Shown piece by piece: positions 9,336-17,464 of a stretch of 64,000 bases of DNA. The position numbers and the translations under genes were made by a program. Position 1 is the stretch's first letter, and each line of letters opens with the position of its first letter. The notes under the pieces were generated by a model, which saw only the letters and a list, made by a program, of their open reading frames with translations, ran no database searches and was not told where the DNA came from. The stretch is from assembly GCA_023460795.1 (NCBI GenBank), contig JAEWPC010000042.1:62001-126000 (forward strand), given 5' to 3'. This DNA is from Bacillota bacterium. GTDB taxonomy: Bacteria > Bacillota > Bacilli > Paenibacillales > Paenibacillaceae.

Positions 9336-9737
9336 ATGAAGTTCTCTAAGGCAACCGATTATGCGCTCCATACGATGCTCTTCCTAACCGCGGCGACTCC
9401 GCAGAAGCCGATGGGCGTTCAGCAGTTGGCGGAACGGCAGCAGGTGTCTCCGACTTATCTGTCCAAAATACTGACCAAATTGGTGAAGGCGGGCATGATC
9501 GAATCGACCACGGGAGTAAATGGAGGCTATCGTCTGAGACGGGATTGGGAGAACATCTCGTTCCTCGATATTATTCATGCGATTGAAGGGACGGCTTCCA
9601 TGTTCGACTGCAGCTTCGAACATGGACCGGATTGTCCGATCCAGAAGGTCGTGTTGGCGGCAGAAGAGAAAATGGAGGAACAGCTCAGAAATCAGAAGAT
9701 GTCCGAGCTTGTGCGAGATCTGCATATCGAGATCTAA
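9336..9737 (+). CDS. Rrf2-family transcriptional regulator
   Basis: 133 residues with an N-terminal winged helix starting MKFSKATDYALHTMLFLT and the typical recognition region QVSPTYLSKILTKLVKAGMI and NGGYRL wing. The sensory segment has only two cysteines (FDCSFEHGPDC) instead of the three that bind an Fe-S cluster in IscR and NsrR, so a thiol or other sensor is more likely. A palindrome lies just upstream. It is followed after 19 bases by the FAD oxidoreductase gene, its probable target. Confidence 0.9.
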   Translation: MKFSKATDYALHTMLFLTAATPQKPMGVQQLAERQQVSPTYLSKILTKLVKAGMIESTTGVNGGYRLRRDWENISFLDIIHAIEGTASMFDCSFEHGPDCPIQKVVLAAEEKMEEQLRNQKMSELVRDLHIEI

Positions 9738-9756
9738 TTATCGAGGAGGGTATGGC

Positions 9757-10671
9757 ATGAACCAAGTAGATGTAGCGATTATCGGGGGAGGTCCCGCCGG
9801 GTTGAGCGCGGCGCTTATGCTCGGGCGCGCGAGGAAGCAGACGATCGTCCTTGACGAAGGACGTCCTCGTAACGCCGTGACCCATGAGGCGCACGGGTTC
9901 TTGACGCGCGACGGCATCAGTCCTAGTGAACTCCGGCGCATTGCGAAGGAGCAACTGAGCGTCTATCCGTCGGTTACCCAATTGGAGGATACGGTTGTGT
10001 CCATCGCGGGAGAGGACGGCAGCTTCTTGTTGGAGACGGCAGCGGGGAAGAAGATCACGAGTCGTAAGCTGCTTTTTGCCGTAGGCATGAAGGATCGCAA
10101 GCTTGACGTACCGGGACTAATCGAGGCGTACGGGAAGAGCGCGTTCGTATGTCCTTACTGCGACGGCTGGGAGCTGAGAGATAAGCCTCTTGTCGTGATT
10201 AACAGAGGCGCGACGCTCATGCACTTCGCTCCCTTGTTGTCGGGGTGGACGAAGCGGTTCGTCGTATGCACGAACGGCCCGGATGAATTGAGCGAGGCTG
10301 AACGGGACGACTTGCGAAGCCATCATATTCCGCTATATGATGCGCCTATCCGCGCCATTGTATCTAACGAAAGCAGGGTGAGCCGCGTCGAGCTAGAGGA
10401 CGGAACCGAAATTCCGTGCGAGGGAATTTTCTTCAAGCCGGAACTCGTACCGGGAACGGATCTGCCGCAGACGCTGGGCTGCCGCCTGACGGATATGGGG
10501 GTTATTGAAGTCGACGAATTCGGCAAATCCAGCGTTCCGGGCGTTTACGCGGCAGGCGACGTGTCCTCGTTCATGCATCAAGCCATCGCCGCAGCCGCAT
10601 CGGGGGCCAAAGCCGCGGCGGCAATCAACGGAGAATTAAATCAAGAGTCCTGGCGAAATCACCGACAATGA
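9757..10671 (+). CDS. Thioredoxin-reductase-like NAD(P)/FAD oxidoreductase
   Basis: About 304 residues. The FAD-binding GGGPAGLSAALMLGRARK motif is at the N-terminus, a redox-active-type CPYCDG lies at about residue 131, and AGDVSS near the C-terminus is the second FAD contact. The NADPH-binding GxGxxA motif expected after the CxxC is replaced by VINRGATLMHF, so pyridine nucleotide binding may be altered. ATG 9757 is preceded by GAGGAGGG. It is cotranscribed with the Rrf2 regulator; a role in thiol or nitrosative stress is inferred from that pairing. Confidence 0.87.
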   Translation: MNQVDVAIIGGGPAGLSAALMLGRARKQTIVLDEGRPRNAVTHEAHGFLTRDGISPSELRRIAKEQLSVYPSVTQLEDTVVSIAGEDGSFLLETAAGKKITSRKLLFAVGMKDRKLDVPGLIEAYGKSAFVCPYCDGWELRDKPLVVINRGATLMHFAPLLSGWTKRFVVCTNGPDELSEAERDDLRSHHIPLYDAPIRAIVSNESRVSRVELEDGTEIPCEGIFFKPELVPGTDLPQTLGCRLTDMGVIEVDEFGKSSVPGVYAAGDVSSFMHQAIAAAASGAKAAAAINGELNQESWRNHRQ

Positions 10672-10696
10672 TCCGCCACATGGAAGAGGGGCACGC

Positions 10697-11431
10697 ATGA
10701 CGATCTTAGAAGAGTTAATGGATTGGATGATACCTATTGAAGGCGGTACCGTCGAGTTGCGCGATTATCGGAATAAGAATAAATGGCTTAGCTCCGACTA
10801 CACGCTATCGGACCCCGGTAGAGGCAGCGATCGAGAGGTAGTGACGTGGACCGAAACGATCGAACCGTTCTATGCGATGAAATATCCGGTTACGCGCCGT
10901 TTGTATCAAAGCGTCATGAATCAGGATGACCAAGAACCGAATGCGAATGACCTGCCGATGACGGAAGTCTCGTGGGAGGACGCGATCGTCTTCTGCAACG
11001 CATTGTCTAGAAGATTGGGCAGAACCGAATGCTATACGATCGCAAGCGAAAGCGAGAATACCGTCTATAACAAGCAAGCGAACGGCTTTCGATTACTAAC
11101 GGACGCTGAATGGCAGTATGCATGCAAAGCGGGGACCAATGGTTACCGATATGAAACCATCGATAAGATCGCATGGTATCGGGACAACGCCAACGGCTCG
11201 GCTCATCCGGTGGGGAAGCAGCTTCCGAATCCCTGGGGGTTGTACGATATGATCGGCAACGTATGGGAATGGTGCTGGGATCTGTACGACGTCGAACGAT
11301 ACGGGAACTATAGGGTTTTCCGGGGAGGCAGCTGGGCCGAAGTGGAGAACAATTGCGGCTCAACGGTTAGACGGAAAAGCATGCCGAATTTCAGGATAGA
11401 AGATCTTGGGTTTAGAATCGCATGCATTTGA
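10697..11431 (+). CDS. SUMF1/formylglycine-generating-enzyme-like protein
   Basis: 244-residue protein with the FGE-sulfatase fold signatures: MTEVSWEDAIVFCNALS, GFRLLTDAEWQYACKAG, PWGLYDMIGNVWEW and VFRGGSWAE. No signal peptide is seen. Many such proteins are not sulfatase activators, and there is no sulfatase gene nearby, so the catalytic role is unknown. It starts 25 bases after the oxidoreductase gene and may share its transcript. A second, lipoprotein version is at 49875-50729. Confidence 0.82.
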   Translation: MTILEELMDWMIPIEGGTVELRDYRNKNKWLSSDYTLSDPGRGSDREVVTWTETIEPFYAMKYPVTRRLYQSVMNQDDQEPNANDLPMTEVSWEDAIVFCNALSRRLGRTECYTIASESENTVYNKQANGFRLLTDAEWQYACKAGTNGYRYETIDKIAWYRDNANGSAHPVGKQLPNPWGLYDMIGNVWEWCWDLYDVERYGNYRVFRGGSWAEVENNCGSTVRRKSMPNFRIEDLGFRIACI

Positions 11432-11494
11432 CAACCTAGATCAGACGAGAGGCAGTATCCTTAAATAGGAAGCGAATAAGGAGGAAGATGAAAG

Positions 11495-11890
11495 ATGGAG
11501 AAAGTGATTCCGTTCTTAATGTTTCAAGACGGCAAAGCAGAAGAAGCGATGAACTGGTATACTTCGCTCATCGAGAATTCGGAGATTACGAGCATCGTTC
11601 GGTATGGGGCGAATGGACCTGGACCTGAAGGGACCGTCATGCAAGCAACCTTCACCTTGAAAGGGCAAGAGTTCATGTGCATCGACAGTCATGTCAAACA
11701 TCAATTTACTTTCACGCCTTCGTTCTCCATCTATGTAGCTTGCAGCACCGAGGAAGAAATCGATGCGCTCTACGAGCAACTAATCGAGGATAGACAAGCT
11801 CTGATGCCTTTGGGCAATTACGGATTCAGCAGGAAATTCGGTTGGATCAATGACCGTTACGGTGTTTCGTGGCAGCTTAACCTGGTCTAA
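11495..11890 (+). CDS. VOC-family protein (PhnB/3-demethylubiquinone methyltransferase-like)
   Basis: 131 residues beginning KVIPFLMFQDGKAEEAMNWYTS, the typical PhnB-like start, and ending RKFGWINDRYGVSWQLNL. These are beta-alpha-beta-beta-beta modules whose substrates are mostly unknown. The RBS AAGGAGGAAG precedes the ATG. A perfect palindrome terminator follows. Confidence 0.86.
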   Translation: MEKVIPFLMFQDGKAEEAMNWYTSLIENSEITSIVRYGANGPGPEGTVMQATFTLKGQEFMCIDSHVKHQFTFTPSFSIYVACSTEEEIDALYEQLIEDRQALMPLGNYGFSRKFGWINDRYGVSWQLNLV

Positions 11891-11920
11891 TAGGCGATAC
11901 AAGAGAATGCAACCTGTCAT

Positions 11921-11942
11921 GCCCTCCTTGGCCAAGGAGGGC
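11921..11942 (+). terminator. Terminator-like palindrome
   Basis: GCCCTCCTTG directly joined to its complement CCAAGGAGGGC, followed by TTATTGTTG; it ends the VOC transcript. Confidence 0.7.
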
Positions 11943-11960
11943 TTATTGTTGTGCCAATAA

Positions 11961-12150
11961 GACTTAACCTAAACGAAAAATCACACAAAGACGCACACGA
12001 GGTACTGCGAATCCAAGACCTGTACGAGAAATCGTACAAAGTGCGCATGAACTAGATCGAACCCGAGTTCCTGTGTGAAAAATCGTACAGAGCCGCTCAT
12101 GAGCTAGACCGAACCCGGAATCCTGAACGAAATATCGTACAAAGCTGCGA
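11961..12150. repeat. Degenerate tandem repeat, about 51-bp period, four units
   Basis: The core TCGTACAAAG, with mild changes, recurs at 11981, 12032, 12083 and 12135, a spacing of 51, 51 and 52 bases. Each unit contains a small inverted repeat, best kept in the second (TGTACG-agaaat-CGTACA). Units two and three also share GAACCCG blocks. The rest of the stretch 11943-12332 holds nothing else recognisable apart from the RBS of the next gene. No function is known. Confidence 0.7.
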
Positions 12151-12332
12151 TGGCAACTATATCAGAAGGAAATACATGCATGCGTCAAAATCTAAGAGGC
12201 TGTGCCTACTGGCTAAAATTTATGCCCGCGCGGTTATCGAAATTTGGCTATACGGGAAGTTACGGCGACCTCGGTCCGAAGAGTATGATGAGAGGCGAAT
12301 GGAACGTATGTAACGGAGGAGACGATCGACCC

Positions 12333-13433
12333 ATGACAAGCACCAAAATATTGCCTTTGGCCAAGCCGCGTATGTTCTCTTATTCTTCGCATGCGACCGC
12401 TCTGGCGATTATGGCTAACGATGACGATTACTTGCCCTGGTTCTACAGCAACTATATTCAACTATGCGGTCTGAAGGATTACAAGGTCGTGTTCGATTTG
12501 CCATTGGATTTCTATATGGGCCCGCGCAAGGACTCCAATTACTACGTGAATACGAACTGGTTAACGTTCATGTGCACGACAAGACAGCTGGTGGCGAGCA
12601 CGTGCGGAGATATCATTCAATTCCTCATCGCCTGCATCGACCAGGATCAGTATGTCGCCTTGCACATCGACGAGTATTATATGGAGGACCGTTGGGCTTA
12701 TCGCACGAGAAAATGGGATCACGAGAACTTAATTTTCGGCTACGACCTGGAGAGGCGCATTTTCCAGATTATCGGGTTTAAGGGAACGAATCGCAAATTC
12801 GAAGCTTCCGAGATTCCTTTCGATACGTTCGAACAAGCTTACGCGCAGATCGACGACGTGTTCCCTAACGATTGGAGAAGCCAAATCCTACTGTACCGCA
12901 AGGTGAATAGAGACATCGGACCTTTCAAGGGCAACTACGCCTTCGATCTCGATCTGGTGATTCGAACCTTAGAGGAATACCTGGCTTCCGAGAACGGCAG
13001 CGAGAAATTCGGCATGTTCCAGAATCGACTGTCTTACCTGGCTTTCGGGTTAGAAGTCTACGATTCGATCAAGAACAACTTGCCCGCCTACTGGTCGGAT
13101 TATAGACCGATGCATGTGCTGCTGGAGCATAAAAGCTGCATGGTCGAGCGGATTCAATATTTGAGAGACAACGGGTATCTAACGGAGGAAGAGTATGCGT
13201 ATCTGCACGAATCTTACAGTCGAATGGTACGCACGTGCATGGTGATGAGGAGCACACAGATCCGATACATCGCTTCGAAGGATCGGGACAAAGACCGCCA
13301 CCTGCTGGATAATATCATGACGGAGCTGGATCAGCTAGCCGCGTTCGAGCAAGAGGTCATGGGGCGGATGGTGGATATTCTGAAACAATCGCAAGCCCGG
13401 CAAGCCAATCTGGCCGTGGCCTATAAAGCTTAA
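12333..13433 (+). CDS. BtrH-N/C39-like domain protein, function unknown
   Basis: About 366 residues, soluble, no signal peptide. The N-terminal half (SYSSHATALAIMAN; an ...YVALHIDEYYMED... segment; a WDHENLIFGYD segment) resembles the papain-like N-terminal domain of butirosin BtrH-type proteins found in Paenibacillus secondary-metabolite loci. The C-terminal third is charged and helical. No NRPS or carrier-protein gene is near, so it is an orphan. The start at 12333 is chosen for the GGAGGA upstream; two in-frame ATGs upstream (12150, 12180) lie in the repeat region. Its stop overlaps the stop of the convergent WYL regulator. Family assignment is tentative. Confidence 0.55.
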   Translation: MTSTKILPLAKPRMFSYSSHATALAIMANDDDYLPWFYSNYIQLCGLKDYKVVFDLPLDFYMGPRKDSNYYVNTNWLTFMCTTRQLVASTCGDIIQFLIACIDQDQYVALHIDEYYMEDRWAYRTRKWDHENLIFGYDLERRIFQIIGFKGTNRKFEASEIPFDTFEQAYAQIDDVFPNDWRSQILLYRKVNRDIGPFKGNYAFDLDLVIRTLEEYLASENGSEKFGMFQNRLSYLAFGLEVYDSIKNNLPAYWSDYRPMHVLLEHKSCMVERIQYLRDNGYLTEEEYAYLHESYSRMVRTCMVMRSTQIRYIASKDRDKDRHLLDNIMTELDQLAAFEQEVMGRMVDILKQSQARQANLAVAYKA

Positions 13434-14341
13434 GCATAGTTGTTCATCATCTGCGATAAGTAATCACGGAAGTCTTCCACATAAGTCCGGGGCTCCAGGA
13501 TGGTTAGCTGGGTACCGAAGCCGGCTAGGAATTGAAATCCGTTACGGTTCTGAGGAAGATCTATCGTTGCTAGTAAGCGTTCGGAGCTATCCTGTTCGAT
13601 GCACTTACGACCGTATCTCTCGATGAACTGATCCTGAATGCTAGATGAGATCAAGACCTTAATCGTGACGAGCTGAGGCTTGAAGCTTGTATCGCGTGTT
13701 TGCGCAGTCGATTCGTCTCTAGGCCGGTACGACCTCTCGTCTACGGATAGACGATCCATACGGGATAGCTTGAACGTGCGATATTCCTGTCGTTGCAGGC
13801 AGAATCCGATCAAGTACCAGCTGCTTTCGCTAAAATGAAGCTCGTACGGCTCTACCGTTCTTGTCGTCGGAGTTCCATTTTTATCGATATAGTGAAAGGT
13901 TACGAGTCTACGTTGGACGATAGATTGTTGGCACAGCTTCAGGGCGTCGACCATCTCGGATCGACCCTCCCACTCATAGAAGGACAGTTGAACGGAACGA
14001 TTCAGAGGCAATGGGCCGACCATTGCTTCTATTTTTTTGATCGTCGTTCCGACTTCCTCGCTAATGAGAATCCGTTCCAACCCGCCGAGAGCGGTGAGGA
14101 TGTTCTCTAGGTCGGCGTTGCTGAGGAGGCGTTTGTCGACTTTGTATTCCTCCATAATGCCGTAGCCGCCGCCCACTCCGTTGACCGCATAGATCGGGAT
14201 ATTCGCCAGGCTCAGCGTTTCCATATCTCGAAGGATCGTTCTCTTGGAAACCTGGAACAATCGCGCGAATTCGGTTGCGGATACGAGCTCTTTGCGCAGC
14301 AGGATCATGATGATAGAGATGAGTCTCTCGACTTTGTCCAT
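13430..14341 (-). CDS. YafY-type WYL-domain transcriptional regulator
   Basis: 303 residues: an N-terminal winged helix (LISIIMILLRKELVSATEFA, followed by VSKRTILRDMETLS) and a WYL ligand-binding domain (PYELHFSESSWYLIGFC...YRTFKLSRMDRL). It is divergent from a PhnB-like VOC gene with a perfect inverted repeat between them, the usual arrangement of a local repressor and its target. Confidence 0.92.
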   Translation of the reverse strand: MDKVERLISIIMILLRKELVSATEFARLFQVSKRTILRDMETLSLANIPIYAVNGVGGGYGIMEEYKVDKRLLSNADLENILTALGGLERILISEEVGTTIKKIEAMVGPLPLNRSVQLSFYEWEGRSEMVDALKLCQQSIVQRRLVTFHYIDKNGTPTTRTVEPYELHFSESSWYLIGFCLQRQEYRTFKLSRMDRLSVDERSYRPRDESTAQTRDTSFKPQLVTIKVLISSSIQDQFIERYGRKCIEQDSSERLLATIDLPQNRNGFQFLAGFGTQLTILEPRTYVEDFRDYLSQMMNNYA

Positions 14342-14375
14342 GTATTGTGCCTCATTTTTTCTTTACTATAATTCC

Positions 14376-14403
14376 GAAAGGTGACAATAAGATGTCACCT
14401 TTC
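14376..14403. promoter_or_regulatory. Inverted-repeat operator between WYL regulator and VOC gene
   Basis: GAAAGGTGACA - ATAAGA - TGTCACCTTTC, a perfect 11-base inverted repeat with a 6-base spacer, centred in the 104-base divergent region. It is probably the WYL regulator's binding site controlling both directions. Confidence 0.75.
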
Positions 14404-14445
14404 ATTCATTATACTACAGATATCTTAAGAAGGAGGTAGTACCCT

Positions 14446-14910
14446 ATGTCAGCGATTGCCTATTTGAACTTCGATGGAAATGCGGAACAAGCGATTGAAT
14501 TCTACTCCGAGGCCTTACATGCGCACGCGGTGAAAAAAGTGAAGTTCAAGGACTTTCCGCAAGATCCGAATTATCCGTTGCCGGCGGGCGAGCTGAATAT
14601 GATCATGGAGTCAAAGGTCGAATTCGCGGGCGGGAAGCTCATGATGTCGGATCTTCCGCCTTCCATGACGAGCGTAACAGGCGAGTTAGTGAGAGGGAAT
14701 CAGGTGTGGATCAGTCTTGTCATGGACGATAAGCAACAGCTAGAGCAATACTTCGCTCGATTGTCCGTCGGCGGTCATGTCATCATGCCGCTATCCGCCA
14801 TGCCATGGTCCTCGTGCTTCGGTATGCTGGTGGATCGGTACGGGATCTGTTGGAAATTCAACAGCGACGCGGATAAGTTTCTTGATCAGGTCATGGCCAA
14901 TAAGCGTTGA
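14446..14910 (+). CDS. VOC-family protein (PhnB-like)
   Basis: 154 residues beginning SAIAYLNFDGNAEQAIEFYSEA and ending in the family's FGMLVDRYGICWKFN. AAGGAGGTAG precedes the ATG. It is the likely target of the divergent WYL regulator through the inverted repeat upstream. The substrate is unknown; such proteins are often linked to resistance or metabolite detoxification. Confidence 0.87.
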   Translation: MSAIAYLNFDGNAEQAIEFYSEALHAHAVKKVKFKDFPQDPNYPLPAGELNMIMESKVEFAGGKLMMSDLPPSMTSVTGELVRGNQVWISLVMDDKQQLEQYFARLSVGGHVIMPLSAMPWSSCFGMLVDRYGICWKFNSDADKFLDQVMANKR

Positions 14911-14929
14911 TTGATCATTCATAAGCAGA

Positions 14930-14967
14930 GCAGCCTAACCTCTCGCTATTGCGGGGGGTTAGGCTGC
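14930..14967. terminator. Bidirectional terminator
   Basis: GCAGCCTAACC ... GGTTAGGCTGC, an 11-base stem between the VOC gene and the convergent kinase remnant. Confidence 0.85.
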
Positions 14968-14974
14968 TTGCAGG

Positions 14975-15676
14975 TTAAGGACTAGAGGGCAAATAAACGG
15001 CAAAGGTCGTGCCCTCATTCGGCACGCTCTGGACGCGGATGAATCCGCCGTGGGCTTTGACGAATTGGTGGGCGATCGACAGTCCGAGTCCCGTTCCGCC
15101 GGTATTCCGCGAACGGGCTTCTTCCACGCGGTAGAACCGATCGAATAGATGGGCCAGATCTTCCTCGGGTATCCCGATGCCGGTGTCCGTTATGGAGACC
15201 CTGGCATAAGCGGAACCCCGCTCGACGACTTGATCCTCCAGATGAACGGAAATCCTTCCTCCAGCGGGCGTGTAACGGATCGCATTGGTCAGCAGATTAA
15301 TGAACACTTGCGTGATTCGTCTCGCATCGGCCATCACCGTTACCGGCCCCGTGTCCGAATTGAAGCGTATCGCCAGTCCGTTCTCTTCCGCTTCCATCCT
15401 CACGTCATCGACAAGCTGTTCTAGTTTCGCCGACAGCTCGAGCGGTTTGCCATCCAAGGTCAATCGGCCCGCCTCGGCAAGCGACAAAACATGAAGATCC
15501 TCCACGAGCAGGCTTAAGCGGATGACTTCGTCATGCAGGCCAAGAAGCATCTCGGGAGAGGCGTTGAAACCGGTCTGTTGCGCATTTTCTAATTTGAGCT
15601 GCATGATCGACAGCGGGGTCCGAAGCTCATGCGCAACGTCGGCGACCAACCGCTTACGGGCGTCCTGTCCCGTCTG
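14975..15676 (-). pseudogene. Sensor histidine kinase, C-terminal fragment
   Basis: Only the dimerisation and catalytic domains remain: H-box LVADVAHELRTPLSIM, N-box FINLLTNAIRYTP, DTGIGIPEED and GTGLGLSIAHQFV, then a normal C-terminus. Reading upstream, coding similarity continues as GQDARKR and then hits an in-frame TAA near 15682. No membrane sensor, HAMP domain or partner response regulator is present. The break coincides with the point where the oppositely oriented MMPL gene also loses its N-terminal half, so the gene was cut by a deletion. It has no plausible RBS or start. Confidence 0.82.
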
Positions 15677-15679
15677 CCG

Positions 15680-16755
15680 TTAAGCCCCCGCGCAATCTCG
15701 CCGGTTCCCTTGTCGTGCGCCGGCCTGTGCTCATTATCGTCCTGACCTGCTTGGTGCTTGGCGGATTCGCCGCCTTCTCGTCTCAGGTCAAGCTTACGTT
15801 CGATAAGCTGGCTATGTTCCCGAAGACGATGGCATCCATGGAAGGATTCACCGTCATAGGGGACCAATTCTCGCCCGGCGAGCTTGCTCCCGTTAAAGTG
15901 ATCGTAGATACCGACGGCGAGGAACGGGACGTAGCCCGGACGTTGGCCTCGTTGCCTTACGTGTCGCAAGTATCCGACCCGGCGGCCGGGCAGGCGAATA
16001 AGGAATTGTTGGCTTACGACGTTCGTCTGAACATGAGTCCTTATTCGACGGAAGCGATGAATCTCATTCCGGAGCTTCGCCGAACGATCGAAGGCGAGCT
16101 GCGCCGGTCCGGCGACAGGAATGCCGAGGAGCATGTATGGATAGCGGGAGAGACGGCGGAGCAATACGACACGAAAGCAACGAACGCGCGGGATATGCGG
16201 ATCATCCTGCCGCTGATCATTATCATGATCGCCGCTCTCTTAGTCGTGTATCTACGATCTCTGATCGCGGCAGCCTACCTGATAGCGACCGTGCTACTCT
16301 CTTATTTGTCCGCATTAGGATTAGGTTGGCTCATATTGCATGACCTCATGGGCATGGAAGCGATTCAAGGAACGGTGTTGTTGTATTCCTTCGTATTCCT
16401 GATCGCGCTCGGCGAGGATTACAACATCTTCGTGATCTCTTCCATCTGGAAGAAAAGCAAGCAGATGCCATTGAAGCAAGCGGTCTTGGAAGGCGTCGGG
16501 GAAACGGGATCCGTCATTACGTCGGCCGGCCTCATTCTTGCGGGGACGTTCGCCGTTCTGATCACGATGCCGGTTCAGTTGATGATACAGATGGGAGTCA
16601 TTACCGCGGTCGGGATACTGCTCGATACGTTCGTCATGCGCCCATTCCTTGTACCGGCGATTACATTGGTTCTGGGCAAGTGGAGTTTCTGGCCGGGACG
16701 CGGCAGGGAGTCCTCGCAGTCTAACAAACAAACAGCCGCAGAGATCGTTCTCTGA
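15680..16755 (+). pseudogene. MMPL/RND-type transporter, C-terminal half
   Basis: Contains the second half of an MMPL (YdfJ-like) exporter: a first hydrophobic helix (RRPVLIIVLTCLVLGGFAAF), the extracytoplasmic porter domain, and five more helices including ALGEDYNIFVISSIW and the closing FVMRPFLVPAITLVLG. Family members have two such halves (about 700 residues or more); only about 350 residues remain. Frame similarity begins near 15680 (KPPRNLAGSLV) without a start codon or RBS in the expected place. It is joined head to head to the kinase fragment and is most likely inactive. Confidence 0.8.
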
Positions 16756-16780
16756 GGCTGCGGATTCTTATGAGATAGCG

Positions 16781-17422
16781 TTACTCGAATCGATTCCAGC
16801 CGATCGTCTCCTCGATCGGCTGCCTTACGGTTAGGCGCGCTGGTTCCGCTGCCTTCCCGACCGTCACGAGCATGATCGGCACGTATCGTTCCGGAATAGA
16901 GAAGGCTTCGATCAGCTTATGTTGGTCGAAGCCGCCTATCGGTCCTGAATCCAACCCCATCGCCTTGGCGGCAAGCATGAGCTGCATCGCGGCGAGAGAC
17001 GCGTTGCAGATCGCCTGATCCCTTGCCCAGATTGGCTGGCTGGCATAGGATTGCTCAATCTGCGAGATCAAACTCCTTTTGATCTCCGGAGTCATCCGGC
17101 CGGCCAGCACATCTCCTCCGAACACTTGCTCCGCCTTGCGATCCGCCTGCAAATCCCCCAGAATAACGACGGTTATGGATGCTTCGATAATCTGTCGCTG
17201 CCCATAAGCTATGCCGGACAGAGCTTCCTTCCGAGCCGGATCCGTTACGACGATGAATTTCCAATGCTGAAGATTCCAGGCAGATGGCGCTAACGAAGCG
17301 CCGCGGATAAGTTCACGGATCGTATCGTCATTCATCCGATAATGGGCATCATACCTTTTCACCGCACGCCTCTCTCTGATCACCGTCAAGAACTCCGACT
17401 TGCTCTCCGTTGTTACGTTCAT
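16781..17422 (-). CDS. Nitroreductase-family FMN oxidoreductase
   Basis: 213 residues: N-terminal RERRAVKRYD (FMN phosphate binding), APSAWNLQHWKFIVV, and the C-terminal GLDSGPIGGFD typical of NAD(P)H-dependent nitroreductases. It is a soluble homodimer in the family. The gene is separate, divergent from nothing obvious, and ends next to the MMPL remnant. The physiological substrate is unknown. Confidence 0.9.
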   Translation of the reverse strand: MNVTTESKSEFLTVIRERRAVKRYDAHYRMNDDTIRELIRGASLAPSAWNLQHWKFIVVTDPARKEALSGIAYGQRQIIEASITVVILGDLQADRKAEQVFGGDVLAGRMTPEIKRSLISQIEQSYASQPIWARDQAICNASLAAMQLMLAAKAMGLDSGPIGGFDQHKLIEAFSIPERYVPIMLVTVGKAAEPARLTVRQPIEETIGWNRFE

Positions 17423-17464
17423 TCTCCGTACACTCCTTTTATTCGTTAGTATGGGGTGATGCGG

